Source: Cephalopachus bancanus (Eukaryota > Chordata > Mammalia > Primates > Tarsiidae). From it: a DNA stretch of 64,000 nucleotides. How positions within the stretch are numbered: the stretch's first letter is position 1; each line of letters opens with the position of its first letter. Location of the stretch: assembly GCA_027257055.1 (NCBI GenBank), contig JAPVLO010000232.1:5022001-5086000 (forward strand), written 5' to 3'. The notes beneath the pieces are model-generated. The model was not told where the DNA came from, searched no databases, and saw only the letters and a list, made by a program, of their open reading frames with translations. A program made the translations under genes and the position numbers. Below, piece after piece: positions 36,400-48,965 of this stretch.

Positions 36400-36850
36400 T
36401 AGTCATTTCCCAGGGCTGCCACCACAAAATACTATGGACTGGGTGGTTTAGAACAGCAGAAGCCTATTGTTTCCCAGTTTAGAAGGCTAGACGTCTGAAA
36501 TCAAGGTGTCAGCAGGACCGTGCTCCCTCTGAAACATGTAGGGAAGGATTCTTCCTTGCCTCTTCCATCTGGTAGCCCCAGATGTCCCTTGGCTCATGGC
36601 AGCATCACTCTAGTGCTATCATCATTCTGTATCGCATTCCTTCTCTCTCTTCACAAAGCCTCTCTTCTGTGCATGTCTGTGTTTGTGTCCAAAGGGCACC
36701 AGACACACTGGATGGGCTCACCCTGATAATCTCATCTTAACTTGATTACAACTGCAAATACCCTATTTCTGAATAAAGTCACATTCTGAAGTACTGGGAG
36801 TTAGGACTTCAACATATTTGGGGAGAGGAGATACAATTCAACCCATAGTC
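36400..36850 (-). mobile_element. MaLR-type LTR remnant
   Basis: Complete-looking reverse LTR from catttcccagggctgcc to acaattcaaccca. Its middle part (36501-36592) is nearly identical to 38023-38116. Confidence 0.78.
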
Positions 36851-37660
36851 CAAGATACAGACTTCCTGGAATTAATTGTGATACGTCTGTCCATTGCCTC
36901 TGTATTTTAAGTGTTGCTGAGGTCTCCACAAATTGAGCAAACCTCTTGCAACCTATTTTGGAAAATGGTATTTTGATATTAGTTAGCTTTCAAAGTGAAT
37001 ACTTCCCAATCACAAAAGAGAAAAAGCTCTCTAGAGCCCAGTATAGGCAGAGGCCTTCCTTTTAAACTTGCTGAGTGAAAAACAACCAGGAAGCATGTGC
37101 ATCTCTGTTTATCCCGAGGAAAACAGTTTTGCAGTCAGAGACTGAACCATTCCATGTCTGTATGACTTTGTATCATGGGAAATATTTTTTCCACTTCCTC
37201 TCCCTTCCCTGTATAAATATTTAAATGTTGAACCTGACCTAAACCTCAGTATGATCCAGAGAAGTGTTATGAGTCAGTTTCTCCTGAATCAAAGATTTCT
37301 AGGATAGAAGGAGACCTTGTAAAGCATTCCCTGCTTCCAGGAAATGGAGAGGCTCCGTGATCCAGCCACCTCTGGGAGCCTAGGAAGGCTTGGGTGTCAT
37401 GAGCCCACTTAGAGCAACATATAAATCTCCCCCCAAGATCTCCAGATATCACAGGACAAAAGGAGCATAACAAAGATTAAAAAAACAAACAAACTGAGTA
37501 TAAGAGAGGATAAGTCTCCAAGCTACAGCTGAAGGCATCTTAATAAGTCAGATAGGCTGCTGGTTCAATGTAATGAACCACTTACCTAAGTAACAGAAGA
37601 TGCTAGAAACTGTTGAAGCATGTTTATTAACAGAGTAGAGTCATTCAGTCCTTAAATTGA

Positions 37661-37735
37661 GTACTGTATTACTTTCCCAGGGCTGCCTTAACAAAGTACC
37701 ACATACTGGGTGGTAGTAGCACTTAAAATAATAAG
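37661..37735 (-). mobile_element. MaLR LTR, left piece of a split copy
   Basis: tactttcccagggctgcc and actgggtgg mark the edge of a MaLR LTR. The far part continues at about 38745-38990, after an L1 and an Alu. Confidence 0.7.
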
Positions 37736-37739
37736 CAAG

Positions 37740-38440
37740 TTGTCCTTCAGTGAGTGAATGGAAAAATGTCCTTCAGTGGGTGAATGGATGGACACACTGT
37801 GGTACATCCAGACAATAGAATATTATTCAGCACAAAAAAGAATGAACTGTCAAGTCATGAAAAGACATGGTGGAAACTTAAGTGCCCTAAGTGAAAGAAG
37901 CCAATCTGAAAAGGCTGTATACTGTGTGATTCCAACTATATGACTTTCTAGAAAAGAAAAACTAACAAGACAGTAAAAAGATCCGCGGCTGCCATGGGCT
38001 GGGGGAGGGAGGGAGGAATGTGTCAAGGTGTCAGCAGGACCGTGGTCCCTCTGAAACATGTAGGGAAGGATTCTTCCTTGCCTCTTCCAGCTCTGGTAGC
38101 CCCAGATGCCCCTTGGGCTGGGGGAGGGAGGGAGGAAGGGATGAACAGGCAGAGCACAGAGGATTTCTAGGGCAGTGGAGCTACTCTGTGTGACACTGTG
38201 ATGGCAGACACATGTCACATACATTTGGCCAAACCCATAGAATGTCCTTCACCAAGGGTGAGCCCTCATGTAAACTCCAGATGATGTGTCAGCATAGGTG
38301 ATGCAACAGATACATCACTCTGGTGGGGGTGTTGGTAACAAATCTCTGTGTGGGGTGTGGGGTGCAAATCTCTGTACCTTACTCTCAGTTTTACTGTGAG
38401 CCCAAAACTGCTTTACCAAAACAAAATCTTATTTTAAAGT
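37740..38440 (+). mobile_element. Old L1M 3' end, interrupted
   Basis: The L1 text (atagaatattattcagcac, gaagccaatctgaaaagg, gcagagcacagagg, aaacccatagaatgt) is collinear across an insert at 38019-38114. A 27-base tandem duplication with tgtccttcagtg at 37742 and 37768 marks its start. Confidence 0.8.
38019..38114. repeat. Inserted LTR segment flanked by a 24-bp duplication
   Basis: 96 bases of MaLR-like sequence interrupt the L1. Identical direct repeats (tgggctgggggagggaggga and on, 24 bases) lie at 37995-38018 and 38114-38137. The insert matches 36501-36592 with two substitutions and one 2-base indel. Confidence 0.8.
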
Positions 38441-38449
38441 AAATGATAA

Positions 38450-38733
38450 GCCGGGCTCAGTGGCTCAGACTGTAATCCCACGCCTTTGGAAGACTGAGGT
38501 GAGTGGACTGCCTGAGCCCACGGGTTCGAGACCCGCCTGGGCAGCGAGACCTCATCTCTACAATAAATCAAAAAATCAGCTAGGCGTGGTGGCGCATGCC
38601 TGTAATTCCTGCTACTCGGAAGGCTGAGGCGGAAGGATCGCCGAAGCCCAGCAGTCGAGACTGTGGTGGCCGGGAGCGGCCACTGCACTCCAGTCTGGGT
38701 GACAGAGTGAGACTCTAACTAAAAAAAAAAAAA
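38450..38733 (+). mobile_element. Alu SINE, full length
   Basis: Young-type Alu with the 5-base deletion (gggcagcgagacc) and a pure A tail. Confidence 0.95.
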
Positions 38734-38744
38734 GTCATTGTTGG

Positions 38745-38990
38745 CATTTATTGGCTTGAAGATGCATCACTCCAATCTCTGCTTTCACCTGGCAGAAATC
38801 ATGTGCCTTGTGTCTCTTCACATTGTCTGTCCTCTATGTAGACCTGTCTCTGTGTTTGTGTCCAAACTCCCCCTTTGGATTAGAAGCCACCCTAATGACT
38901 ATATTTTAACTGGGTTACCTTTTACATTCCCTACTTCCAAACAAGGTCATGTGCTGAGGTACTGGGGGTTAGGTCGTCAACATATCATTT
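38745..38990 (-). mobile_element. MaLR LTR, right piece of a split copy
   Basis: tgcatcactccaatctctgc through ctgaggtactgggggttagg; completes the LTR begun at 37661. Confidence 0.72.
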
Positions 38991-39779
38991 TTTGGAGGAC
39001 ATACCTGAATGCATGACGAGTACCGAATGCCTTAAAAACCTTAACGTATTATGTGCGGTTTCATAGTTTAATTTATAATCAGTAAGGGGAAAAGTATTGA
39101 GTACCTTTAAAATACCAGCTGGCTGAAGAATGTTAGGGTGGGGGGATGGCCTGGTCCTTCCCTGACAGGTGAAAAGCCTGTCTAAAGCCATGAGAGCCAG
39201 GGAGCTTTTCCCCTTTTGTGGTTGGGAGGTATTCACTTCTTAGAAAGCTAACCAGCATCCCTTCATCAAGCTCTGGTCCATGAACTCTCCATGAAGCCTG
39301 CATATTAGGCTGGCCCCAAAGAAGAACAGAAAAGGGATTACCCTCTTCCACTAGCTTTTTCTGGCTTGAGAAGATAAAGCTCTCTGATGATAAATTTCTA
39401 TCTACATTTTAATGAGAAGTGACATGGATTAAGTAAGAGATGAAAGGCATTCCATTTTATTGGACATTTTTAGCCATTACTCTCCCCCTCCACCTCTTAT
39501 AGTAGGAGGAAAAGTAACCCACAGAGGAGGAATATGGGAATACAAACAGAAGATAGGAATTTTCCCCTGCATTGATTCTGCATTTCTCAGCCTTCTCTCT
39601 TGTTAATATCATCAATGAAAAAGCATTTGAGATCCTTGAGCTAGAAGTCTTTTCTTCCCAATTCCCCTCTTCTCCTTTGGAAACAATAGCATGCCCTAGA
39701 AGACAAATAAGCAAGAACTGTTTTCTAGATGATGATGGCACTGATGACGACATGATGATAATGATAATACAATTATAAA

Positions 39780-39965
39780 AATGGTTAACACTTGTATAGT
39801 ACTATCTATGTGCCAAGCACTGTCCTAAGATCTGTGGAAATACTAGGTCATTTAATCCTTACAACACCACTGTGAGTTAAGTGGTTAAGTTAACTAATAA
39901 GTTATTACCTCTATCTACAGATGAGGAAATTGAGGCCAAAGAGGTTAACTCACTTGCTCACCTCC
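39780..39965 (-). mobile_element. MIR SINE
   Basis: tatgtgccaagcactgtcct, catttaatccttacaacacc and cagatgaggaaattgaggcc are the classic reverse MIR. Confidence 0.85.
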
Positions 39966-40555
39966 TCCCTGCTTGGCTGTGTAGCAAACTGGCTCCTGAC
40001 TCAACCCCTGGCTCCCAGCTAGCCCCTGGTGGCTCCCTGCCCTCTCTCTCGCTGCATTTAATGAGCATTGTTCCCAGTGTGTGCCTTCAAAGTTTCACCC
40101 TTTGGCCTTTGAGTGGGTGAATTTGGCAGCCATTGTATTATTACATCAGATCCTGATAGAGGAGCAAGCTTTTCCTCCTGGAAGAGCAGGGCTAGGGGCC
40201 TAGAGAGGAGGGATCTAGGAAGGGTCTGTGATCTTCCATGGCTCTTGACCTTAAGTAACCAGCTCAAGGGACTAATACTACTTTACAAGCCCTAAAAAGA
40301 GGTCATGTGTATGTCGCTTCCCCCAACAGGAGACCTGGACTTCCCATAAAACTAGCAGCTCCTCTAATTTCATTGTTGTTAATATCACATGACTTTTGTA
40401 GGCCAATCAAAATAAACTGCATAATTTTCAACTTCTCCAAATCTTAACTTCTAAATCCTGTCCTGTCTAAGTCAGAGAACTGAGACTGGAAAGAAAAGAG
40501 TGAACTATTTTGTAATGCAAAGAGCCTAGACTTTGGGGGTGGCCAGGTGGTAGCT

Positions 40556-40811
40556 GTGGACCCTGAACAATTACCATAATACTTTAAGAAAGGGATTGAC
40601 AGTAGCGGGATACTACTGGGGTGAGGGTGGCGGGGCAGGGGTACATCAATAAGGGAACCTGATCTCAAGCCATGCAAAGTGGGGACCAAAGGGAGGCCTA
40701 AACTTTACCTGTATGATGACCACTTGTATACCTACTCTTGAATTGATGCCCCACATCTTTAAAATGAAAAAATAAGATAAAATAAAAAGCTAAAATAATA
40801 AATAAAATAAA
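40556..40811 (+). mobile_element. 5'-truncated L1 3' end with A-rich tail
   Basis: ggaccctgaacaattacc, aagaaagggattgacagtag and gtggggaccaaagggaggcc match the L1 at 11664. The tail has (AAAATA)-type repeats. Confidence 0.88.
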
Positions 40812-40824
40812 ATGCTGCATGCAT

Positions 40825-40965
40825 AATTCTGGGCAAGTGATTTGATTTCTCTGTGCCAGGCTTATTCATCTAGACTGTAAAATAAAAACGATCATGTCTA
40901 TTCAATATTATTGTAAGGATTAGATGAGATGCATCTGCCTGGCACCTTATAAACCTGCACAAATG
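40825..40965 (+). mobile_element. MIR fragment
   Basis: ttctgggcaagtgatttgat, gtaaaataaaaacgat and gtaaggattagatgagatg follow MIR order. Confidence 0.6.
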
Positions 40966-41404
40966 GGACTTAACTGCATTCAGTTAGCTTCCCCATCCTT
41001 TGAAACCATTTGTTTGCTTGATTTATTCATTCAAAGTCAAGGTCAGCTGTACTTGTATATTTTTCTATTTCTTTAATCATCAGTGATGCTGTTTATTTTT
41101 AAGTGGACAATGGCTGGGCTGTTGTATTTAGTTTTTTAGCCTTAGAACTGGTAAACCTACAACTTCAACATGGAGTGAAACTTAGCGGCAGCCAAGCTCC
41201 GGTGGGGGGAGGGGCAAGGTAGCTCCTGTAGTCTCCTACAGTCTCCTGGGGGCCCCAGTACCCCTTGTGCAGAGGTCTCTAGAGGAACGTGAGGACCTAA
41301 AGTCTCTTTTGTAGGCTGCAGAGCACCTTATTTGAGCAAAACTATGACGTCTTGAAGACAGAAGAGAGTGTCAGTCCTACAAGCCCCAAATTGCAACGAT
41401 GTCC

Positions 41405-41560
41405 TTGCTCTGAATTCATGTCTCGCAGCCCTCTGATCCTATTTTCCCAACTATGAAATAGAAATGATAATAGTGATTCACCGATATTATGAAGATCAAA
41501 TTAGATCATGGATGTGATGAAAGCGTTTTGTAAAGAGCTGCAGTTTATTATTGCTTAGAT
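41405..41560 (+). mobile_element. MIR fragment
   Basis: tatgaaatagaaatgataat and gatcaaattagatcatg resemble the 3' half of MIR. Strongly diverged. Confidence 0.45.
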
Positions 41561-42980
41561 GAGTCTGAGTTTATGAGTTGGCTCTGAAAACAGCTTAGCC
41601 ACTAACCAAGATGGGGTTAACAGGACAACCTTGCTGACACATGTAACAGGGAGATGTCTCATTTGACTTGAAAGCTACTCTCAGTTGTACCACTATTGTA
41701 GACAAGAGAGCCCGTTTTGAATGTCGATATATTATAAGAAGAGGGAAAAGACAGTAGTTGAAGACTAAAGCAAGCATCGAGAAGGTAGCCCTGAAAGTGG
41801 GAGAAGCAGAAATGGAGGAGGGACAGAGCTTTTATTTTGCTCCAAGTTAAAAAAGAAAAAGAAAAAGAAAGAAAAGCAAATTACACTGCTAGATTCGAGT
41901 GTGTGTCCTGTGTCCTAGAACTGGGACAGGCCAGTGCAGACCACCCCAAACCAGCCTTTGGTAAAAGTTAACATTAGGTGCTCACCGATTATATAATCAA
42001 CTTCCTGGAAGCATTCACATTAGCATTTCCTTGACTGTATTTCTAAGTTTCAAAAACACTCTTCCTAAAAATGCATTTAAAAAATATATTAGGATTGTGT
42101 CTTTTTTTCTCTTTTGGGTTTGGCCTTTTAAAAATTTCTGTTTTTCCAAAACCATAATTGTGGCTACTCCAAATGAATTCTACTCCCGAAAGTGAGGATT
42201 TAAGTTTTCCAGTTTCCCCCATCCGCCTATTACCCCCTTTTCGTTTTTGATGAACTGCACATTTGTGAGAGCCACTCGTGGGTCCTCAGACATGGGCGGC
42301 CTCTCTGGCCACTGCCAGTGCCCTAATAAGGGCATGAGTGAGCGCCTGTTGGTGCGGGAAGGGAGTCAGGCAGCGGATGATTTTTTTGCTGATTGAAGAG
42401 GATAAGGTGTGGTTTGGCAGGTACCTTGTTGGTTTGGCTGGCTCCGGACCTAGGCTTTTTTTTCTTTTTACAGTTCAAATTCTGTAAGACAGACTGTTGA
42501 GAATTGTTTTCACAGGTCTTTAGCTGAGCTTTAGGACTGTCATCCTGGCACAGTTTATCTATGTTGGGAGAAGACAGGAACTTGGGGTCATACGATGTTT
42601 TTATTATTAAAGGAGGTTAAGGTTATAGGTTAAATCCTCTCAGTCACTGGGCAATAAAGATGGTGTGGACTCAACAACTTTGGTCATGGAGAGAACAAGG
42701 GGTTCTCTCGGTGTGGTTAACTGATGTTTAGTAAGTTTTCAAAATTGATCTGCACAACCATATTAAGTAACATCTACTTTTGCTTATAAATGTTGATATG
42801 CCTTGGTTTTAAAATAATAACAAAAAGAGCCTGGCATTTAGGATCTTAAGGACAAGTTGCTCATCCGACTCCCCACTGGTCACTAAATGCCTGCCTGCGA
42901 CCCCTTTCTCTGTGCGGTTTTCTTAATGACTCTACTCTGCCTTTTAACATAACTGTCTCTGGTCCAGACAGTTTCTAAGT
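41561..42980. other. Unique intron sequence
   Basis: A purine-rich patch at 41848-41880 (aaaagaaaaagaaa) is the only simple sequence. Nothing else was recognised. Confidence 0.45.
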
Positions 42981-42984
42981 CATT

Positions 42985-43150
42985 CATTATGAACCAGTGT
43001 TTCTCAACCTGGCTGCAGGCTGGAATCACTTGGAGAGCTTTAAAAAGTTCTAAACCTCAGACCTCAAGCAGGGATTCTGATTTAACTGGTCAGGGGCATG
43101 GCCTGGGCATCAGCGTCTTACGTGTTCCCCCAGGTGATCCTAGCGCACAG
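42985..43150 (+). mobile_element. MER5-like DNA transposon
   Basis: ccagtgtttctcaacctgg, ggaatcacttggagagcttt, gggattctgatttaactgg and cccccaggtgatcc match the non-autonomous hAT element MER5A/B. Confidence 0.8.
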
Positions 43151-43639
43151 AGAAGGTGGAGCACCTCAAGAACCAGTCACTGCTCTGAATGTGTCCTCTG
43201 TTGCATTGTCTGTCCCCCTAAAAGGCCAGACTCTTTCTTTCTGACATTTTGAAACCTCTTAAGAAAATACAATATGTGTATGAAACGAGTTAGACAGGTT
43301 TCTTCTCACATTGGTAGGTTCAGTTCAATTGTTTAAAACCCAACAGTAGAGAATTGTGCTTTCAACCAGAATCAGCTTCTAGACACATGGGTATTGCGTA
43401 AACTTCATTTTCCATGCATGTAGGGAGTAAGGTACTCTGCCAAGTAGTCAAAAACAGTGTATCCATTTCAAATTAATAAGTAATGAAATGATATTTCTGA
43501 TGTTTTCTCTGTGTCCCTGCAAGTTATTCAGCCCTTGATATTTAATTTAACTAACAAATGTCTCCTTATTTGATTTTTTTTCTTTTAATTCTAAGTCAGC
43601 TTCATATCCTGAAATTGTGAAAATGCTGTAGCAAGGATA

Positions 43640-44090
43640 GGTTGATATGACAAAGGAATTTTTAAAAATTTAAGACTACTGTTTTCAAAAATAAGAGGAT
43701 GTGCAGATGCAGTACCAGCATGGGGAGAAGTTTTGAACTTTGACGGTATCTAGGATAACTCGGTATTCTCAACTTCCTTGCTGGACATTTTATCACCCAG
43801 GAAGAAAGATCATTTAGAAGTTCAGTAGAGAAGACTGAACTGGGACTATAAATTAGCAAATCACACCTTAAAATTGACAAACAAGTGGTAGACATAGATG
43901 ATATGACCAGGAAGAGTATGTTGAGTAGGAGAAGAAAAGAGTTGAGGAAGAGACCCAATGAAAAACACAAAAGAAACTGCAAAATAAAGACAGAGAATCT
44001 CAAAAAGGAAGGTGTTGTTGACAGTGTCAGAGCTCCCCATGAGGTCCAGAAAAATGAGGCAGTAAGGGCCCTTGGACACCCGGTTCCAAG
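43640..44090. repeat. Probable ancient dispersed repeat, family not named
   Basis: gttgacagtgtcagagct, gaggtccagaaaaatgaggc and agaagaaaagagttgagga recall the same old mammalian repeat as 6540-7640. Confidence 0.3.
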
Positions 44091-44099
44091 TTTAGCCTA

Positions 44100-45125
44100 G
44101 TTAGCACAAGCTATAATTCAATATCATTTTGGAGTCATGGCTAGTAGCCAGGACCAGAAATACCAAATATAGTCAATATAGTGTTCTGAGATATTTAATA
44201 ACCAAACTGAACTATTCTTTTGATATTTTGATCAACCAGGCAAGCGATTCAGATGTCTGGAACTAAAAATCACTTCACCAGCCCCATGAAGATACATACT
44301 GAGGTTATTTTAGGTCAATTACAAAATAGGTTAAACTAACTTATAAAACATTATTCTGAAATTGAATGTAAGAATGACAAAATAGTCCTTGATACTGTGG
44401 AATTAACTATTCTTGGCAATATTAATGACTCACCCATTGAATTACAGCACCAGTTTTGGTGAAAGCACATGAAAATATTTCTAAAGGACTGGCTAAATCC
44501 AACATGCTTAGTGTACATATTTTACTGAATTGTTTTTGCTTTCCACAGACAATGCAAAAAGCCAAAGCCAACACAAGGCTTGATAGTGGGAAGAGAGAGG
44601 ATGTAGAGGAATATAAGAAATTTGCAAGGGAAGAGGATGAGGAGGAGTTATGGTGGAAAAGAGACATGCACTAGAGTAGCAGGAAAACATAGCACTGCTT
44701 TGCTCATGAGCCAAGGCAAGGCCAATCCTGTGACAATAAGGGTGATGGCATGTGCACACACACGAGCTCCTGACGCAGGACAGAGTCCACAATATGACTG
44801 AAAAACACAAGTTGACTCAGTTTGACTTTAGACCCTGATTATTGACTAAATTCAAAAGTCAAGTATTTTTCCTGTCCCTAACCACTTGGTTCTTCTTAAC
44901 AAGGAAAACATACATTTTTCCAGCTCTGAACTCCAGGGGATTTTCTGAATATAACTGCAATACAATGTCATCTACAAAGAAAGTAGCATTAAGAATGAGA
45001 ATCAAGAATCAAATTTATAATAAATGTATTAAAACTTTTGCATTCTGGACCAATGAGCAAAATGTACCAGGTACCTACCTAAGCAAACACTGACAAGAAA
45101 GCTTTTAACTAATAATTGCTTCCAA
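44100..45125. other. Unique intron sequence
   Basis: No repeat or exon recognised; the short ORFs appear random. Confidence 0.45.
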
Positions 45126-45128
45126 CTT

Positions 45129-45375
45129 TTTTTTTTAAGTCAGGGTTTCACTCTGTTGCAGTGGCACAATCATGGCTCCTGGGCTAAAATGATCCTTCTG
45201 CCTCAGCCTCCCAAGCAGCTGGGACTACAGGGGCTCACAACCACACTCAGCTATTTTAAAAAATTTTTTGTGAAGACAAGATCTCACTATGTTGCCCAGG
45301 CTGGTCTCGAACTCCTGGGCAATCCTCTCATTCCCAGAGTGCTGGGCTTACAGGTGTGAGCCACCATGACTGGCC
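45129..45375 (-). mobile_element. Old AluJ-like SINE with deletions
   Basis: Reverse Alu with gatctcactatgttgcccag and ggtctcgaactcctgggc. About 20 bases near the 3' end are missing (ctctgttgcagtggcacaat). Confidence 0.9.
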
Positions 45376-47600
45376 TGCTTCTAAGTTTTACCTGATGCTT
45401 CTTTTGTCTCCAAGCCTAGCTTTGAAGCTGCTGCTATCGCTCCCAGGTTGCTTTCATATAGTCTTGTTCCACCACGTCATAGTAAAGAAATTGAAGCCTG
45501 AGAGATCTTTTGGTGAATGATCAGGCTTCAGCTTCTGGAACTCAGGATCAGAGGGCAAGTCCCACAGTCCATGCAACATGGCAACGGGCTTAGCCAGGTG
45601 TTCCTGGTTCACATTCACAAGTTCGAGTCTGCCATCTGGGCTACTAAGCTTCTGACAGAGTGGGCTGTGTGTGTGCACGTGCTTTGCCTTGGGGTGGGCT
45701 TCTTCCACCTCCGTTGGTTAGACAGGATAAAGCTTTAATAACTTTAAGCATCATTTTTGCAGTAAATACTCACATCCTCATGTAGAATTGTCAGCCTTTC
45801 CATATACATAACTGAGCCACGTTTCACTGATCTGTCTTTTGGGAAACATTATTGTCCTGTATTTGACACTAAAAGTTTTGAATGACTTCATGTTGGAGTT
45901 TGTGTCCTTCCCATGTTCTCATTCAGGTAAATCCATATGAACTTGGGCAGTTCACCTCATATTCAGCGATGTGTGAATGAACCTTCATAATTGCTGTTGC
46001 TTAGAGTTCTAGTGCTGTAGGCCTTTCTTGAACACAGTTACTAAAAATACTTATTAAATGCTTGCTTGATGCGAGGCACACTGGGGGGAGAGGGCCAAAA
46101 TGTATAAAATATGACTCTTGCTTTCAAGAAATGTGACATAATCTGGGAGATAAAATAATACACAAATAACAGCAATGCAGCAATATGTGATGAGTAACTG
46201 GAACAATAACAAAGACTTCACAGGAAGGAAAGAGCTCCTGCCAGCTGGCCTCCGTGATGGAGCATGTAGTAGCACCTGAGCTGACCTGGAGGGCTAGAGG
46301 CAATGGCTCTAGGTAAAAATGAAGCGGAGGGAAGAGCATTGTAAGGAGAAGCAGATCCAAGGAGAGAAGGCAGGAGAAAATAAAGTTAAAAGGAAAAGAC
46401 ATAAGGCTTCACTGATGTCCACTGTGCTTTCTGGTACCAGCCTCTTTCCTGGGTTCACATTTCTGACCACATGTGACTGAGGGAGGAGCATGAGACCCTT
46501 GCAGAGGGGAGGACGTTGGGGTCTCGCCCAGCCCTGCTTTTCAGCATGCTGTGGACTCAAGGTGGTTTACTTAACTGGGTGAGTGGATTTACCAGTAGTC
46601 ACTCTTAAAATCTTCGTGAAATAGACTTGTATTTCAGAGAATTTCTGCAGAAGCTGCAGCAGAAAGTAACACTAATAATGCAAGTCCAGGAAACGATGAG
46701 AACCCTGTGGAGTGGGCAGTAACACTGCTGAGTGCAGGCCAGCCCGTCCTCAGCCTCACATAATCACCTATTCTTTACAGTGAAGGTGAGTTTCCCACAG
46801 AGAGCGAAGATGTAACTGCTTTTCAGAAGAAACTCGCAGTGGAGAGATTGTCTGGAAAAAGGTCCCTTCCTTATGACTTTTCTGGTGAAAAGATGTATAC
46901 ATGTAACCCACCATGACTATCATGTCTTCACATGCCACCTTGGAAATAGCATTGTATAATCTATGTTAAAATTCCCAAGTGAAACATTTCAGTAGATTTC
47001 GAAGCTGTTTATTAAAAATGTAAAACTAAAACACCTTTGGATTACTTTGAGCAAACAGTTGCTTAGTATCTGGACAGATGTAAATTATCTAGGCAAATTG
47101 CATCAAAAACTGCATGGTTGATGTGGGAGGTTTAATATATTTGTATAATGCTTCAACCTGCCAAGCCAATGACATATTTCTTCCATTAGTATCTGCATAT
47201 GTTTTAGGGACTTAAGAAAAATTAAACTATGACTGTCCTTTAAAACTATGTGCCAAAATAAGCTGAATTTAGAGCTAGACCTCCAAGTTACAAATCACAA
47301 AGTATTAAGCCAAGATTTTTCAAAAACAATAAAAGTTTTATGAACATTGATAAATTAAACGTAACATTACTTTAAATATAGTTTTGTTTCATTGTTATTC
47401 TGTCCTTTTAAATTTCTGTTTATTTTGTTTTGTAATATCTATATACTTTTAAATAACACCCAATATATATAATTTATAAATAAATGAATACAAATATATA
47501 TGTAAATGTGTATATATACATGTATGTATATATAAATGTTAGTAATTCATGCTTAATTTTTTTAATCGATAAGCATACACTATAAAAAGACATTTAGAAA
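45376..47600. other. Unique intron, AT-rich at the right end
   Basis: Only a TA-rich simple stretch near 47460-47540 stands out. Confidence 0.45.
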
Positions 47601-47614
47601 CCATTGGCTTAGAT

Positions 47615-47827
47615 CAAAGATCAGCATACTTTTTTGTAAAAGATCAGATAGTATATATTTTCACATTTATGAGCCATATAACCTCTGTTATAATTACTTA
47701 GCTCAGACGTTGAAGTGCAAAAACAACCATAGATGTTGTGGGCATGGTTGGGTTCCTATAAAACTTTATTTACAAAAACAGGGGGTAGGCTGGCTTTGGC
47801 CTGCAGACCATAGTTTGCCAATCCCTG
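47615..47827. mobile_element. Non-autonomous hAT transposon (MITE-like)
   Basis: Terminal inverted repeats caaagatcagcatact and agtttgccaatccctg pair with few mismatches. The 8-base flanks gcttagat and gctcagaa agree with hAT target duplications. Internal text (aaaactttatttacaaaaac) is typical of an abundant old mammalian family. Confidence 0.8.
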
Positions 47828-48664
47828 GCTCAGAAGACTGAAGCTCTTTGTTAATCTACAGAATACCCAAAGACAGCTTTCTACTGTAGAAAGAAAGCAG
47901 GCATGGGAATTTAAGACCTGGGTCAATCCTGCTTTTGTAATTACTTGTACAAGTCATTTTACCTCTTAGACGCCCAGTTACCATGTTTAAAATGTAGAGC
48001 TTGAACCTCCACAATTCCTTCTGGTTTTATTAACCTGTGACCCTAAAATCCTCACCACCTTGCCACGGCAGTGGATTTCAGCTGGGCTCTGATTTAGAAG
48101 CAGAACAAGTGAAAATCCAAGTCAACAGTATGTGGACAGAATGGACGCAAAACAGTGGAGAAGATGGCAGGAATAAAAAGGACAGAAATTCCATACTGAA
48201 AAGTGAAAAGTCACAGCTTGTTGCTCTTGAGGGATCCTCCACGGTGCTACTGTTTTAAGTGACTGTAGGACTTGCTGAACTGAAGTCTCCTCTTGCAGCG
48301 GAGATTGATGGAGCTGGTGATGTGGGGTAGCCAGCCTGAGCTTCTTTTACTTCTTGGGGAAAGCTGCAGAGTGAGATGAAACACCTGGAATGGAGGCTGA
48401 AAGTAGGAAGTTCTCCATGCATGCTGCCGTTCAAGGCCTGCTTCCCACAGGGCCTCGCCTTTGGAAGGCACTTATGCTCTGTCAAATGACGGGTCTGCTC
48501 TTCCCAGTTATTTGAAGCCACTTCTGCATGTGCCAAGCATGGCTGGCGCTTCACTAATGCCCTTCGTGCCTTCCAAGCCTCAGCCAGACAGAATTGTTTG
48601 CTTTTCCATGTCCATGTTTCCTGACTCTGCAACCTTGTGATGTGAGCCTCTGTACGTGGAAAGG

Positions 48665-48965
48665 TCCTGTTGCATTCCCCTGGCTCCCAATCCTAACCAT
48701 TCCAGAAGATCCAGCTCAAATTCCACTTTCTCCATGAAGCCTTTTTGAGCCCTGAACTGGAATTGCCTTTGTCCTCCTCTAAACTTCACATCACTTTATC
48801 TATGTCTCCTGTAATATTTACCACATTCTACCTACAATTACATTCTGACGTATTTTAGCTCCATACCAGATTATAAACTCCTTTCAGGGGTTTAATTCAT
48901 TTTGGTTTCTGCCTTCAGTGGCCTGAGCAGAGTAAATGCTCAATAAATACCTGTTGAATGGATGG
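48665..48965 (+). mobile_element. L2 LINE 3' end
   Basis: ccatgaagcctttttgag, tatttaccacattctacc, taaactcctttcaggggttt and aaatgctcaataaatacctg give the L2 3' terminus. Confidence 0.85.
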
